Positions 1-7,715 of a stretch of DNA of 9,444 bases are shown here, in pieces. The DNA comes from DAOUVR01 sp034430535. GTDB lineage: Bacteria; Chloroflexota; Dehalococcoidia; E44-bin15. Numbering within the stretch: the stretch's first letter is position 1; the number at the start of each line of letters is the position of its first letter. Under the pieces are notes generated by a model, which worked only from the letters and a program-made list of their open reading frames with translations, did not search any database and was not told the origin of the DNA. The position numbers were made by a program, and so were the translations under genes. The stretch spans positions 1 to 9,444 of the forward strand of contig CAYUCL010000056.1 in assembly GCA_964443325.1 (NCBI GenBank), in the 5' to 3' direction.

Positions 1-2097
1 CACTTCTTTGCAGATGCGGTTGGCTAGGTGAGTTAGGATTTCATTCGACTCCGGCAGCCCCGTGGTTATGGTTACCTGCTTTTGCGATACGACTTTTTGT
101 GTTACTGTTTCAACCAGTTCTACCTTTTTGATAGCCGCCTCGGTAATTGAGACGCCTTTTGGGTTCGCAGGTAAGCCTTTAAGTAGTCCGTCAGTAAGCC
201 CCTTGAATTCGCGGGTATGTGTGGGAGTGAGAATTGGTATCACGATGTCATATTTGTCTTTTACCTTCATGGGGTAGATATGAACGCCCAGCGAAGGCGG
301 TTCCCTAGTAACACCAACGCCGACACCCTCTACCTCCAATCCCTTAACGAATTCCTCGAACTTGTCTGTCCCAATTATTTCCAGGATTTGGATGTAGTCT
401 GGACCAACACCCCTCATCAAGCGTAAACCTCGGCCAACAGACTGCTCCGGTAGAATATTTGCCTTTGATGTAAACGGGCGAAGTCCCAATACAACTGAAA
501 CATTTCTTACATCCCAGCCCTCACGTAGCATCAAAACGCTAACAATAGCGCGGATTCGGTTACCTGGCAGGTCGATAGCCCTTGCCACCTCACGAGCTTC
601 TCTCAGATCCTTCTTGCTTACTTCACCTTTTTTGTCCGTGTGAATCAGGAGCAGCTGCTCTTGCCCCTTGAATTCCGCCTTCGTTTTCAGAAAATCATAG
701 ATGTCATCAGCATCACGGGTGTTTTCTGCCATAATGAAGAGAACTGGCTTCTGCTTTACTTTGCTGTAGGAGTCATAGTGTTCGCGCCAGCGAGAGATCG
801 CGACGTTCATCCAGTCGCCGTAGGCTACACTGGCGCGTGAGTACCTTTCTGGGTCAGCTTTATTAATCTGGTGAACTATCAACGGCGCCTTGACTATGCG
901 GTCTTCGATTGCCTGGGCTAAAGGATAGTCGCAAATAATCCATGGGAAAAAGGTGCCATTTTGGTCCTTTGGTGTAGCTGAGAAGTCAAGTTGGAGTGAT
1001 AAACCTGTGCCATGCCTGTCTTTTAGATTCTTGTATAGTTTTAGGATGACTTTGTACCATTCCAAGTCCACATCGTGCACATGATGGGCTTCGTCATTGA
1101 TGATGAGCAAATCTTTGTGTGTTTGGACTCTTTCAAGGATGTCTTCTTCCCAGGAGCCCGTGGTGTCTTTGGGCTTCGGTCCGAGCAAGCGAGTGACCGG
1201 GTCAACCTCCTTTTCAGCGTCATAGCCTTCATAGAGCTGGTGAATATTAGTCAGGTATAAAGTGCCTTCGGTGGTGCTTTTGCGTGTCTCTCCACGCATA
1301 ATGAATGTCATTTGCCAGTCATGTTTCCATTCAGGGGGAATCAAGTCCCAGTCCTGGAATATTTTGCCGTTTTCAAAGTCTTCCCTGAGCCTTTCAAAGA
1401 CAATTATGTTGGGGGCGATGACCAGAAATGACTTGCTTAAAGCCGAACTAGCTTCGAATTTCTTGTGGGAAAATGACCAGGCTACGGCCATAGCCATCAC
1501 TAATGTCTTGCCGGAGCCAGTCGCCATCTTCACTGCATAGCGATAATGGTCAGCAGCGGGAAGTTCCTGGTGGGCCACCATGCCGGTCTCAGGCACAACC
1601 CGGGTTAGTATCCTTTCATCTCGGGCTGTTTCCTCGATCTTCTTACGTGTTGTGAATAAGTCGTCGGCATAGGCACGCGGATCCATATAGGCGAAAACCA
1701 GCTCGGCAGCATCCCTTAGCTTTCTTACTTCGTGGAGATAGATGATAGTCTCTATGGCTTCACGCTGGGAGAAGTAGTATTGGAAAACTCGACCATCGTC
1801 GAAGAAATGGGTTTCATCGAACCACCATTCCAGCAGTCGCAGAGAGGTTGGGCTAATTCCGGAAGGTTTCGCGTATCCGCTGGCACGCCAGCGGTCAACA
1901 TCTTCACGTATCTGGTTCACTAGAAGCGTCTTACTGGGGCGGCGATACTTCTCAACAAGATAGCCACCCTTGCCGTCTTTAACTAAATGCTGGGTGGGCA
2001 GTGAATGAGGGTTACGGTCAGGGATGTGAGGTAGCCTCTGCTCCAGGGATATGATAGGTTTGGCCTTGTCAAATCTTGCTCTTTTCGTTTTTGCCAT
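1..2097 (-). CDS. Type III restriction enzyme Res-like DEAH helicase/translocase (3' end outside window)
   Basis: This is an open frame of 699 codons with no stop down to the window edge. The motor motifs of a type III restriction (Res) subunit are visible in order: a Q-motif-like QREAIETI (111-118), Walker A MATGSGKT (191-198), DEAHH (335-339), motif III SATPK (373-377), the family signature LREGWDV (524-530) and the arginine-finger motif QSVGRGLRL (552-560). In this family the motor uses ATP to communicate along DNA, and a C-terminal PD-(D/E)XK domain cuts. Family members are usually roughly 900-1000 residues, so the nuclease domain probably lies beyond position 1 and cannot be checked here. 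The start ATG shares one base with the methyltransferase stop (TGATG) and has GGAGG upstream, which fits translational coupling. The partner is the adjacent methyltransferase. A DISARM- or BREX-like helicase is less likely given the LREGWDV context and the Mod neighbour. Confidence 0.9.
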   Translation of the reverse strand, partial: MAKTKRARFDKAKPIISLEQRLPHIPDRNPHSLPTQHLVKDGKGGYLVEKYRRPSKTLLVNQIREDVDRWRASGYAKPSGISPTSLRLLEWWFDETHFFDDGRVFQYYFSQREAIETIIYLHEVRKLRDAAELVFAYMDPRAYADDLFTTRKKIEETARDERILTRVVPETGMVAHQELPAADHYRYAVKMATGSGKTLVMAMAVAWSFSHKKFEASSALSKSFLVIAPNIIVFERLREDFENGKIFQDWDLIPPEWKHDWQMTFIMRGETRKSTTEGTLYLTNIHQLYEGYDAEKEVDPVTRLLGPKPKDTTGSWEEDILERVQTHKDLLIINDEAHHVHDVDLEWYKVILKLYKNLKDRHGTGLSLQLDFSATPKDQNGTFFPWIICDYPLAQAIEDRIVKAPLIVHQINKADPERYSRASVAYGDWMNVAISRWREHYDSYSKVKQKPVLFIMAENTRDADDIYDFLKTKAEFKGQEQLLLIHTDKKGEVSKKDLREAREVARAIDLPGNRIRAIVSVLMLREGWDVRNVSVVLGLRPFTSKANILPEQSVGRGLRLMRGVGPDYIQILEIIGTDKFEEFVKGLEVEGVGVGVTREPPSLGVHIYPMKVKDKYDIVIPILTPTHTREFKGLTDGLLKGLPANPKGVSITEAAIKKVELVETVTQKVVSQKQVTITTGLPESNEILTHLANRICKEV

Positions 2098-2112
2098 CAG
2101 GACTTCACCTCC
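2095..2112 (-). promoter_or_regulatory. Coupled ribosome binding site and start of the Res gene
   Basis: Inside the last codons of the methyltransferase gene the minus strand reads GGAGGTGAAGTCCTGATG. GGAGGT lies nine bases before an ATG that overlaps the TGA stop by one base. This supports the chosen Res start and reinitiation by ribosomes finishing the methyltransferase. Confidence 0.6.
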
Positions 2113-3896
2113 ACCACGCTAGTCGTATCGTTGCCGAAAATGTCTATGACCTTAACCATGATGAGATGGTCACCTTTTGCCTCATAAATGTGGCCATCCG
2201 TTTTCAGTTGCAGGGTCCTGTCCGTGCGGGTGCGATATGATTGCCACATGTTGTGGAAGGTATCTTCATTCCAATCCCAGTCCACTGCCCAGTAGTCAAT
2301 GTAATCCGACCATTTCTTAATTTTGTCCCTGACCTCAGGCGGAACCAAGTCCAGGTTGGGAATGGCAAAATCTCTTAATTCAACAAAAAACTGGTTATTA
2401 TGCTTATCGTATTCAGCTTCTGCCTCGAGATAGGCTAATTCGTAAAACGTGATATCGCCATTCTCTACGGCATGGGGGTCCATGGTATCGCGCGGTATAT
2501 TGAATAAACGCAAGTGTACCGCCTCTGTTTTGGCTTCTTTCTCGACCACATCGTGCAACCCCATTTCCCATTCCCAGCCGAGGATATCAAGCGAATCCTG
2601 ACCAGTCTTCTTGACTTCCTGGATGGCTTCCTTGATTTCGGAAAGTGTAACTGGAGCATCGACGGCACCGACGTGAACCAAACGCCTACCCTTCTTGCCG
2701 TGGATGTGCATCATGCCCGATAGGGGCTCGGCGTTGTAAAGCTTGAGAATGAACTGAATGTATTCGAAAATAGGGATTTGTTCATTGGTGCGTTTCTTGA
2801 ATGTGACTCCCTGCCAGTACTGGCGCTCATATTTGCCAAGGTTTTGGACGATGAAAGGTTTGCATTGATCAATGCTGAGCAGGCGTTTGCGTGATACGTG
2901 GATAGCATAGCGGCTGAGATCAGCCATGACCCAACGCCGCCCCAGCTTCTCTGCAACAGCACCTAATGTACCAGAGCCGGCAAAAAAGTCGGCAACAAGG
3001 TCACCCTCGTTTGAGGAAGCCTCAATAATACGGTCAAGGAGTGCTTCTGGTTTTTGTGTCGGATAACGGAGATTCTCGGTCATGTCAGCGGGCTGCAGCA
3101 TTGAGACCCGCCACACATCATCAACTGTACGTGTGGTGCGCTCTTGGTAGAGCACCTTCCCATCTTCGCCTTTCACGTTCACTATCTTGCCCTTATCCTT
3201 ATCCCAACTACGCTTTATCTGCCGAATTGGAACGTCACGCTCTTCCTGACGAGGGTGGAATGTGAACTTATCACCCTTGCGATACCAGAGAATCACGTCA
3301 TGGTCTGCTGCAAAATGGTTTACGTTGCCTTGAAACTTATTGTAGTACCACCATATGATTTCGTTCAGGTAACTCTGCTGACCAAACACTTCATCAAGAA
3401 CCACTTTTGCATAGTGTCCAATATGCCAGTCGAGATGAACGTAAATTGAACCAGACTCATTCAGCAACTCTCTCATCACAACTAGTCTCTCATACATCAT
3501 CTGCAAATATGAATCTAGACCTTTGCCCCAGGTGTCACGATAGGCTTTGTCTTCAATAGCAGAGGGCTCTTTGGTCCATTCCGTGTGGCCCAATTCCATT
3601 TTCATGCTGAAATCGGCACCAGTGGCAAAGGGCGGGTCGATATAAATCAAATCAATTTTGCCAGCGAATTCTGTCAGCAGCGAGGCCATGGTATACTTGT
3701 TGTCTCCCCAGATCAGACGGTTGTACCAGGACTTATCCGGGGTCGTTCTGAAAAAGGTGCCCTTTTCTTTCTCACGCGTCGCCCGGCTCTCGTTGATTAT
3801 TTCTATAGTCTGAAAGGGCAATACTATGCGCTCTACTTCAGTCTTCTTGCCCTTCCAATAGAGACCGGTGGGCATATCAATGTTTCCTTCTGCCAT
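2097..3896 (-). CDS. Beta-class site-specific DNA adenine methyltransferase, type III Mod-like
   Basis: Predicted to transfer a methyl group from S-adenosylmethionine to adenine N6 in a specific site, protecting host DNA from the partner Res. Motif IV DPPF (residues 87-90, in the context DLIYIDPPF) comes before motif I FAGSGT (305-310), with the YPTQKPEALLDRII segment at 278-291. This IV-TRD-I order marks the beta class, to which type III Mod proteins belong. The region between about 160 and 275 would hold target recognition. About 260 residues follow the catalytic core. The final stretch (about 555-599) is rich in alternating hydrophobics with VKVIDIFGND and looks like a beta-sandwich end. 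I chose the ATG at 3896 because AGGAGG sits five bases upstream; an upstream TTG at 3911 would overlap the radC-like stop and lose that site. The length of 599 residues is normal for Mod. The target site cannot be read from the sequence. Confidence 0.9.
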   Translation of the reverse strand: MAEGNIDMPTGLYWKGKKTEVERIVLPFQTIEIINESRATREKEKGTFFRTTPDKSWYNRLIWGDNKYTMASLLTEFAGKIDLIYIDPPFATGADFSMKMELGHTEWTKEPSAIEDKAYRDTWGKGLDSYLQMMYERLVVMRELLNESGSIYVHLDWHIGHYAKVVLDEVFGQQSYLNEIIWWYYNKFQGNVNHFAADHDVILWYRKGDKFTFHPRQEERDVPIRQIKRSWDKDKGKIVNVKGEDGKVLYQERTTRTVDDVWRVSMLQPADMTENLRYPTQKPEALLDRIIEASSNEGDLVADFFAGSGTLGAVAEKLGRRWVMADLSRYAIHVSRKRLLSIDQCKPFIVQNLGKYERQYWQGVTFKKRTNEQIPIFEYIQFILKLYNAEPLSGMMHIHGKKGRRLVHVGAVDAPVTLSEIKEAIQEVKKTGQDSLDILGWEWEMGLHDVVEKEAKTEAVHLRLFNIPRDTMDPHAVENGDITFYELAYLEAEAEYDKHNNQFFVELRDFAIPNLDLVPPEVRDKIKKWSDYIDYWAVDWDWNEDTFHNMWQSYRTRTDRTLQLKTDGHIYEAKGDHLIMVKVIDIFGNDTTSVVEVKS

Positions 3897-3907
3897 TTGC
3901 GCCTCCT
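3897..3907 (-). promoter_or_regulatory. Strong ribosome binding site of the methyltransferase gene
   Basis: The whole 11-base gap between the radC-like TGA and the methyltransferase ATG reads AGGAGGCGCAA on the minus strand. It is a near-perfect Shine-Dalgarno sequence with five bases of spacing, and it decides the start at 3896 over the upstream TTG. Confidence 0.75.
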
Positions 3908-4588
3908 TCAACCTAGTATGCCATTTTGTCGGTAGCTGTAGAAGCCGTCTTCGGCGATAATTATATGCTCCTGTAGAGTAATGTTTACGGTCTGCAAAGC
4001 GTTTTTGACCTGCTGGGTTATAGCATCGTCATTTTCCGAAGGCTCCGGTATACCGCCCGGATGATTATGAGCGATGATGACCGTGGTGGCACGGTGTTTC
4101 AAGGCATTCTCAACTATCTTTCTCGGCAAAACCACAGTCTGAGAGACAGTGCCTTCGCTTATGTTCTCTGCATAGAGCAATTTGTTCAGGCTGTTCAAAT
4201 AAAGGACACGCATCGTCTCATTCGGACTGCGGGCAATGGTGGCTCTGAAGTAATCGACCAATTGAGGTAATTGTGTGAACTGTATATCGCCGCTGCTAGC
4301 TTTCTGGTCGAAGTAGTAACCGATGAGTGCGTCCAAAGTCTTAAGGAACTGCGACGTTTGCGGGCCGATACCATCTATTCCCTCCAATTGCTTTCTATCA
4401 GCCGAAAGGATTCCGGGGAGGTTCTTAAACCTTTTAATAAGCTTTTTGGCAATGGGCTTGGTGTCTTTGCGGAGGACTACGTGCATTAGAAGCAGTTCCA
4501 GCACCTCGTAATCATGAAAGCCTTGAAAGCCTGATTTGGCGAATCTCCCTCTAAGCCTCTGCCTGTGCCCTTCGGGAGATGTTGTCAT
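3908..4588 (-). CDS. RadC-family JAB/JAMM-domain protein
   Basis: A 226-residue RadC-type protein. The N-terminal part begins with EGHRQRLRGRF (6-16) and DYEVLELLL (26-34), followed by a helix-hairpin-helix-like segment, LEGIDGIGPQ (68-77). The C-terminal JAB domain carries the metal-binding signature HNHPGGIPEPSENDD (174-188), with H174, H176, S184 and D187 in the expected H-x-H-x7-S-x2-D spacing, so the metal site looks intact. The family's biochemical role is unsettled: the old link to recombinational repair is not well supported, and such genes are frequent on mobile elements and beside restriction systems. The start at 4588 is chosen because ATGA overlaps the helicase stop; an in-frame ATG at 4606 would add six residues but give a longer overlap. 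The protein is fully embedded in the operon, which suggests it works with the helicase-nuclease or the restriction-modification pair. Confidence 0.88.
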   Translation of the reverse strand: MTTSPEGHRQRLRGRFAKSGFQGFHDYEVLELLLMHVVLRKDTKPIAKKLIKRFKNLPGILSADRKQLEGIDGIGPQTSQFLKTLDALIGYYFDQKASSGDIQFTQLPQLVDYFRATIARSPNETMRVLYLNSLNKLLYAENISEGTVSQTVVLPRKIVENALKHRATTVIIAHNHPGGIPEPSENDDAITQQVKNALQTVNITLQEHIIIAEDGFYSYRQNGILG

Positions 4589-7356
4589 ACTTGCTTCTTT
4601 GGGCATATTCTTTTCCAGTCGCAGCCTTCACACACCTTTTTGTTTCTGGGATTTCGTCGGAAGCGACGAGTAGTGACGCCGCCGATGGCATCCCTTATGG
4701 TTTGCATGGCCAAATTCAACTGGTTTGGAGTTATCAATATCTCAACGCGCTGTTGCTTTGCGACGTCGAGGAAATGCACATAGGCGTTCTGGACATTCAG
4801 GTTTAAAGCCTCGTGGGCTGCTACGGTGTACAGTTGTACCTGCAGATGAAGCTCCTCATCCATTTTGCGGTCGTTTCCCGTCTTAAAATCTATGATTTCG
4901 AGGATATCATCTTTTGGATACCGGCGTTTGAGCAAGTCTATTGAACCGGAGACAAGGGCATTATCCACATCCATCTCGAAAGGGCGCTCAGTTTTCACAG
5001 AGAGGGAGAAGTCTTCATGCCACATGCCTACATACCGTAGAACGCTGCGGAGGGCGCTTTTTCGCAGAGTTTCTTGCTGCTGATCTGCGGCATAACGAAG
5101 GTAGAAGTTGTCGATAACTGCTTGGGCGATTTCCGGGTCTGTAGGTATAACCCCTGTTTGCTGGGTTATTTTGTGCAAGATGTTCAGGATATTGTGAATC
5201 TGGTTGCCGTAACCTAGGGCCTGCACGATTATAGGGTTGAATCCGTAGATATATCGCATCTTATAGTCGTACTCACAGCGGATATAATCGCTTAACTCCG
5301 AATAGTTCGTGGGGAATCTATAGTCTTCAACCGAGGGTTCTGACGGTAACTTCCTTCGTGGTGTCGGGTCTGGGCTACAGTCTCTAATGCAGTAGACATC
5401 GTTGAGCTCGGCAAAGAATTGTGAGGGGGCTTTTTTTCGTTTGCGATACCCCGGATCATAGGAAGTCGTGATGAACAGGAACTTCTTGGCGCGTGTAATT
5501 CCAACATAATACAAACGGCGTTCATCTTCGGTGCTACCGTGGTACCTTGCAAAATCGAATTTGGAGGTATCTAAGAACCCCGGCTCAGTTTGCCGTGGCT
5601 TACGATCAACACAGTAGGGCATGAAGACAACCGGAAAGCCTAGACCCTTGGTGGCATGCAAAGTCATTACCTGGACAGCATTTATCACACGTGTCGGGTC
5701 TTCGCCAGCACCGGCATCGTAGGAGCCTTCTGCGTAATGTCTTATGAACCAGCAGAAACGTTCGATGTCCCTATAGGTGCAATACGTCCTGGTTCCCTCA
5801 TAATCGGATATCGCCTGGCTCAAGCGACCTAGGTTGTACATTTGTATTTCATGGTCGTCTTCATGAAAGCTCGAGGCAGTGACACCAAGGAGCACAAGTA
5901 TGGCGGCATACAGATCCTGTAGGGAGATCCTGGTCTTCCCCTTGTATTCGTCCTTTAGTTGCGCCAGTGCTTTGACGAAACTACCCTTCGGGGGCAATGA
6001 AAATATGTGCCTAGCATATTCATAAATGGAATCCGGGTCTGGAGTAATGCTAAGGCCAGCATCCCTATTCCAAATTTTTCCGAAGTCACCCAGGTAGGAG
6101 AGGATGCTGAAGACGATGTCAACTTCATGCGCTTCGAAAAGGCCACCTATGCCAGAGACAGCATGACGGATTTTAGCCTCTTCCAGCGCAGCTAGATATG
6201 GACGCCCATCATATCTCACGGAACGGAAAAAGATGGCGATATCCGAAAAAGCCAAACCTCTGGTAAGCCCTTCATTATCCGTCCACTCCGTGCCAATGAG
6301 GCTCCATATACGGTCAACGATAAACTCTATCTCGTCTTTCTGTTCAGTGAAGTCGAATTTGTAGATATCTCCAGGCTCAGCTTTCTTCGTTGATGACTTG
6401 ATGTCTTTTTGAAGACGCAGTTTGTTCTTGACCACCAATTCTCTGCTTAGATTTACTATGCCGTCAGTCGAGCGAAAGTTGACCGGGAGATGGTGGGTGA
6501 AAACATTCTTATAGCGTTTTCTGAAAGTCAGGATATTGTCAACAGTAGAACCACGCCACTGATATATGGATTGGTCATCGTCCCCAACAACGCATAAGTT
6601 GCCGTCTTTTCCGGCCAGCAACTGGATAAGTCTTTCTTGGATTGGGTTTATATCCTGGTATTCATCTACGGTGATATGGGTGAATCTCTTCCGCGCCTCG
6701 TTCAGTATGGTACTGTCACTGTCCAGTTTTCGAACGGCATGCGACATCATGCTGCTAAAATCCAGGAATCTTCTTTCGGTGAGCTTCTCATCGTAGATGA
6801 GTGCTGCTTTGCAGAAGGCTTCGCTGGCAGATATGTCTTCTGGTGCACGCATTTCTTCACGGACGATGTCTATTCCTCGAATCAGAGTGTTAAGTACCCA
6901 AGCCTGGCTGGTCATACCATAAGGCTTTTTTGCGCCTGAATCGCCGAGCCACTTCTCAAGATTATGGTAGCCGAGCTCATAGCGTATGGAAGTGATGAAG
7001 GAATAGCGCTTGCCCTCGTCGAGTACATCGAAACCCCTGTAACCGGGTGCGAACTCCTTGAGCAGTTCGAAGCAGAAGCTATGTATAGTCCCAACATACA
7101 GGTCTCCAATATCGGGTTGGTGCCCTATGAGTTGACGAATTTTGCCGCGGATGCGGAACTTGAGTTCCTTTGCGGCTCTTTCAGTGAAAGTGAAGGCAAC
7201 GATGTTTTCAGGTTTGGCTAGCCCTTCAGCCACTAAGTAAGCAATACGCGTGGAGACGAAATCTGTTTTGCCAGAACCTGCGCAGGCAATTATCTGTAGG
7301 TTGCCCTGAGTCAGCCTGGGATCTGATTTCAGCAGCGCCAGGATTGAATTTGACAT
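4585..7356 (-). CDS. UvrD-like SF1A helicase fused to RecB/Cas4-like Fe-S nuclease
   Basis: A 923-residue protein with a complete SF1A motor: ACAGSGKT (24-31), AFTFTERAAKEL (54-65), VGTIHSFC (88-95), DEYQD (231-235), VGDDDQSIYQWRG (257-269), NFRS (293-296), TLHATKGLGFPVVF (565-578) and RRLYYVGITRAK (613-624). The last 230 residues form a RecB/Cas4-type nuclease: C694, H721, GSID (D807), IIDFKTG (D823, K825) and QVQLY (839-843), closed by C909-x2-C912-x5-C918. One early and three late cysteines is the Fe-S arrangement known from Cas4 and AddB. The likely activity is ATP-driven 3'-5' unwinding with coupled DNA cleavage. An in-frame TAG lies two codons before the ATG and no other Met precedes Walker A, so the start is firm, although it lacks a clear Shine-Dalgarno sequence. 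Motif V has G573 where the family usually has Glu. It is the first gene of the operon. AddA/AddB, AdnA and Gabija GajB are relatives, but none is a clear match. Confidence 0.9.
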   Translation of the reverse strand: MSNSILALLKSDPRLTQGNLQIIACAGSGKTDFVSTRIAYLVAEGLAKPENIVAFTFTERAAKELKFRIRGKIRQLIGHQPDIGDLYVGTIHSFCFELLKEFAPGYRGFDVLDEGKRYSFITSIRYELGYHNLEKWLGDSGAKKPYGMTSQAWVLNTLIRGIDIVREEMRAPEDISASEAFCKAALIYDEKLTERRFLDFSSMMSHAVRKLDSDSTILNEARKRFTHITVDEYQDINPIQERLIQLLAGKDGNLCVVGDDDQSIYQWRGSTVDNILTFRKRYKNVFTHHLPVNFRSTDGIVNLSRELVVKNKLRLQKDIKSSTKKAEPGDIYKFDFTEQKDEIEFIVDRIWSLIGTEWTDNEGLTRGLAFSDIAIFFRSVRYDGRPYLAALEEAKIRHAVSGIGGLFEAHEVDIVFSILSYLGDFGKIWNRDAGLSITPDPDSIYEYARHIFSLPPKGSFVKALAQLKDEYKGKTRISLQDLYAAILVLLGVTASSFHEDDHEIQMYNLGRLSQAISDYEGTRTYCTYRDIERFCWFIRHYAEGSYDAGAGEDPTRVINAVQVMTLHATKGLGFPVVFMPYCVDRKPRQTEPGFLDTSKFDFARYHGSTEDERRLYYVGITRAKKFLFITTSYDPGYRKRKKAPSQFFAELNDVYCIRDCSPDPTPRRKLPSEPSVEDYRFPTNYSELSDYIRCEYDYKMRYIYGFNPIIVQALGYGNQIHNILNILHKITQQTGVIPTDPEIAQAVIDNFYLRYAADQQQETLRKSALRSVLRYVGMWHEDFSLSVKTERPFEMDVDNALVSGSIDLLKRRYPKDDILEIIDFKTGNDRKMDEELHLQVQLYTVAAHEALNLNVQNAYVHFLDVAKQQRVEILITPNQLNLAMQTIRDAIGGVTTRRFRRNPRNKKVCEGCDWKRICPKKQV

Positions 7357-7381
7357 GGTCTATAAGGTTAGTTCGGTACAC

Positions 7382-7403
7382 AATCCAAATTGCGAATCCA
7401 AAT
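7382..7403. repeat. 9-bp direct repeat next to the helicase gene start
   Basis: AATCCAAAT occurs at 7382-7390 and again at 7395-7403, separated by TGCG (13-bp period). It lies 26 bases upstream of the helicase ATG, inside the presumed leader. A tandem site at this place could bind a repressor or an RNA-binding regulator. It is short and could be chance. Confidence 0.35.
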
Positions 7404-7530
7404 ACCTTTGATTTTTTGCGGAGATGTGCCAGTTCCCCACCTAATGTGGGCGATTAGTCGAGAACGGGTCGTTTTGAATCTCATCTTAGACAGGGACAGG
7501 CGCTACAGTAATACTCTAATACGCATATAT

Positions 7531-7558
7531 ACTATATGATACTCGTGAGTTATGCCAA
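7531..7558 (-). promoter_or_regulatory. Sigma70-like promoter facing the four-gene operon
   Basis: On the minus strand TTGGCA (7558-7553) and TATAGT (7536-7531) are separated by 16 bases, each one mismatch from consensus. Transcription would begin near 7524, giving a leader of about 170 bases before the helicase ATG. It is the best minus-strand candidate in the intergenic region. The AT-richness of the area lowers confidence. Confidence 0.45.
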
Positions 7559-7627
7559 AAACAAGTCCCTTACAAGCCAGTATTTTCGGAATTGATATGC
7601 TCTTCGATGCAGGGACTTAAGTTTTGG
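7555..7627. repeat. Imperfect inverted repeat in the divergent intergenic region
   Basis: The left arm CCAAAAACAAGTCCCT (7555-7570) pairs with the right arm AGGGACTTAAGTTTTGG (7611-7627). AAGTCCCT/AGGGACTT gives 8 bp and CCAAAA/TTTTGG gives 6 bp, with a short asymmetric bulge between them and a 40-base loop. The left arm overlaps the putative -35 box of the operon promoter. No T-run follows on the plus strand, so it is not a standard terminator. It may be an operator pair or a structured element. Confidence 0.5.
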
Positions 7628-7715
7628 GGTGGCCGACTAATCCAATAAGGTGGCTATCTCAACAATACGTCATCTTGTGACTATGCTCGTTTGGTAAGTC
7701 AGCTAATTCGTGGCA

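Noticed and set aside
3897..3911. TTG start at 3911 for the methyltransferase
   Set aside because: It would overlap the radC-like stop and place AGGAGG inside the coding region. The ATG at 3896 has ideal spacing to that site.
7356..7380. TTGGAT / TATAGA pair just ahead of the helicase ATG as a promoter
   Set aside because: Transcription would begin inside the coding region, so it cannot drive this start codon.
7436..7450. CCCAC-CTAAT-GTGGG hairpin near the operon leader
   Set aside because: Only five base pairs with no T-run after it on either strand; too weak to call.
7452..7642. 9-bp inverted repeat GATTAGTCG (7452-7460) / CGACTAATC (7634-7642)
   Set aside because: Arms are 173 bases apart with no element between them, and one such match in a region of this size is near chance expectation.
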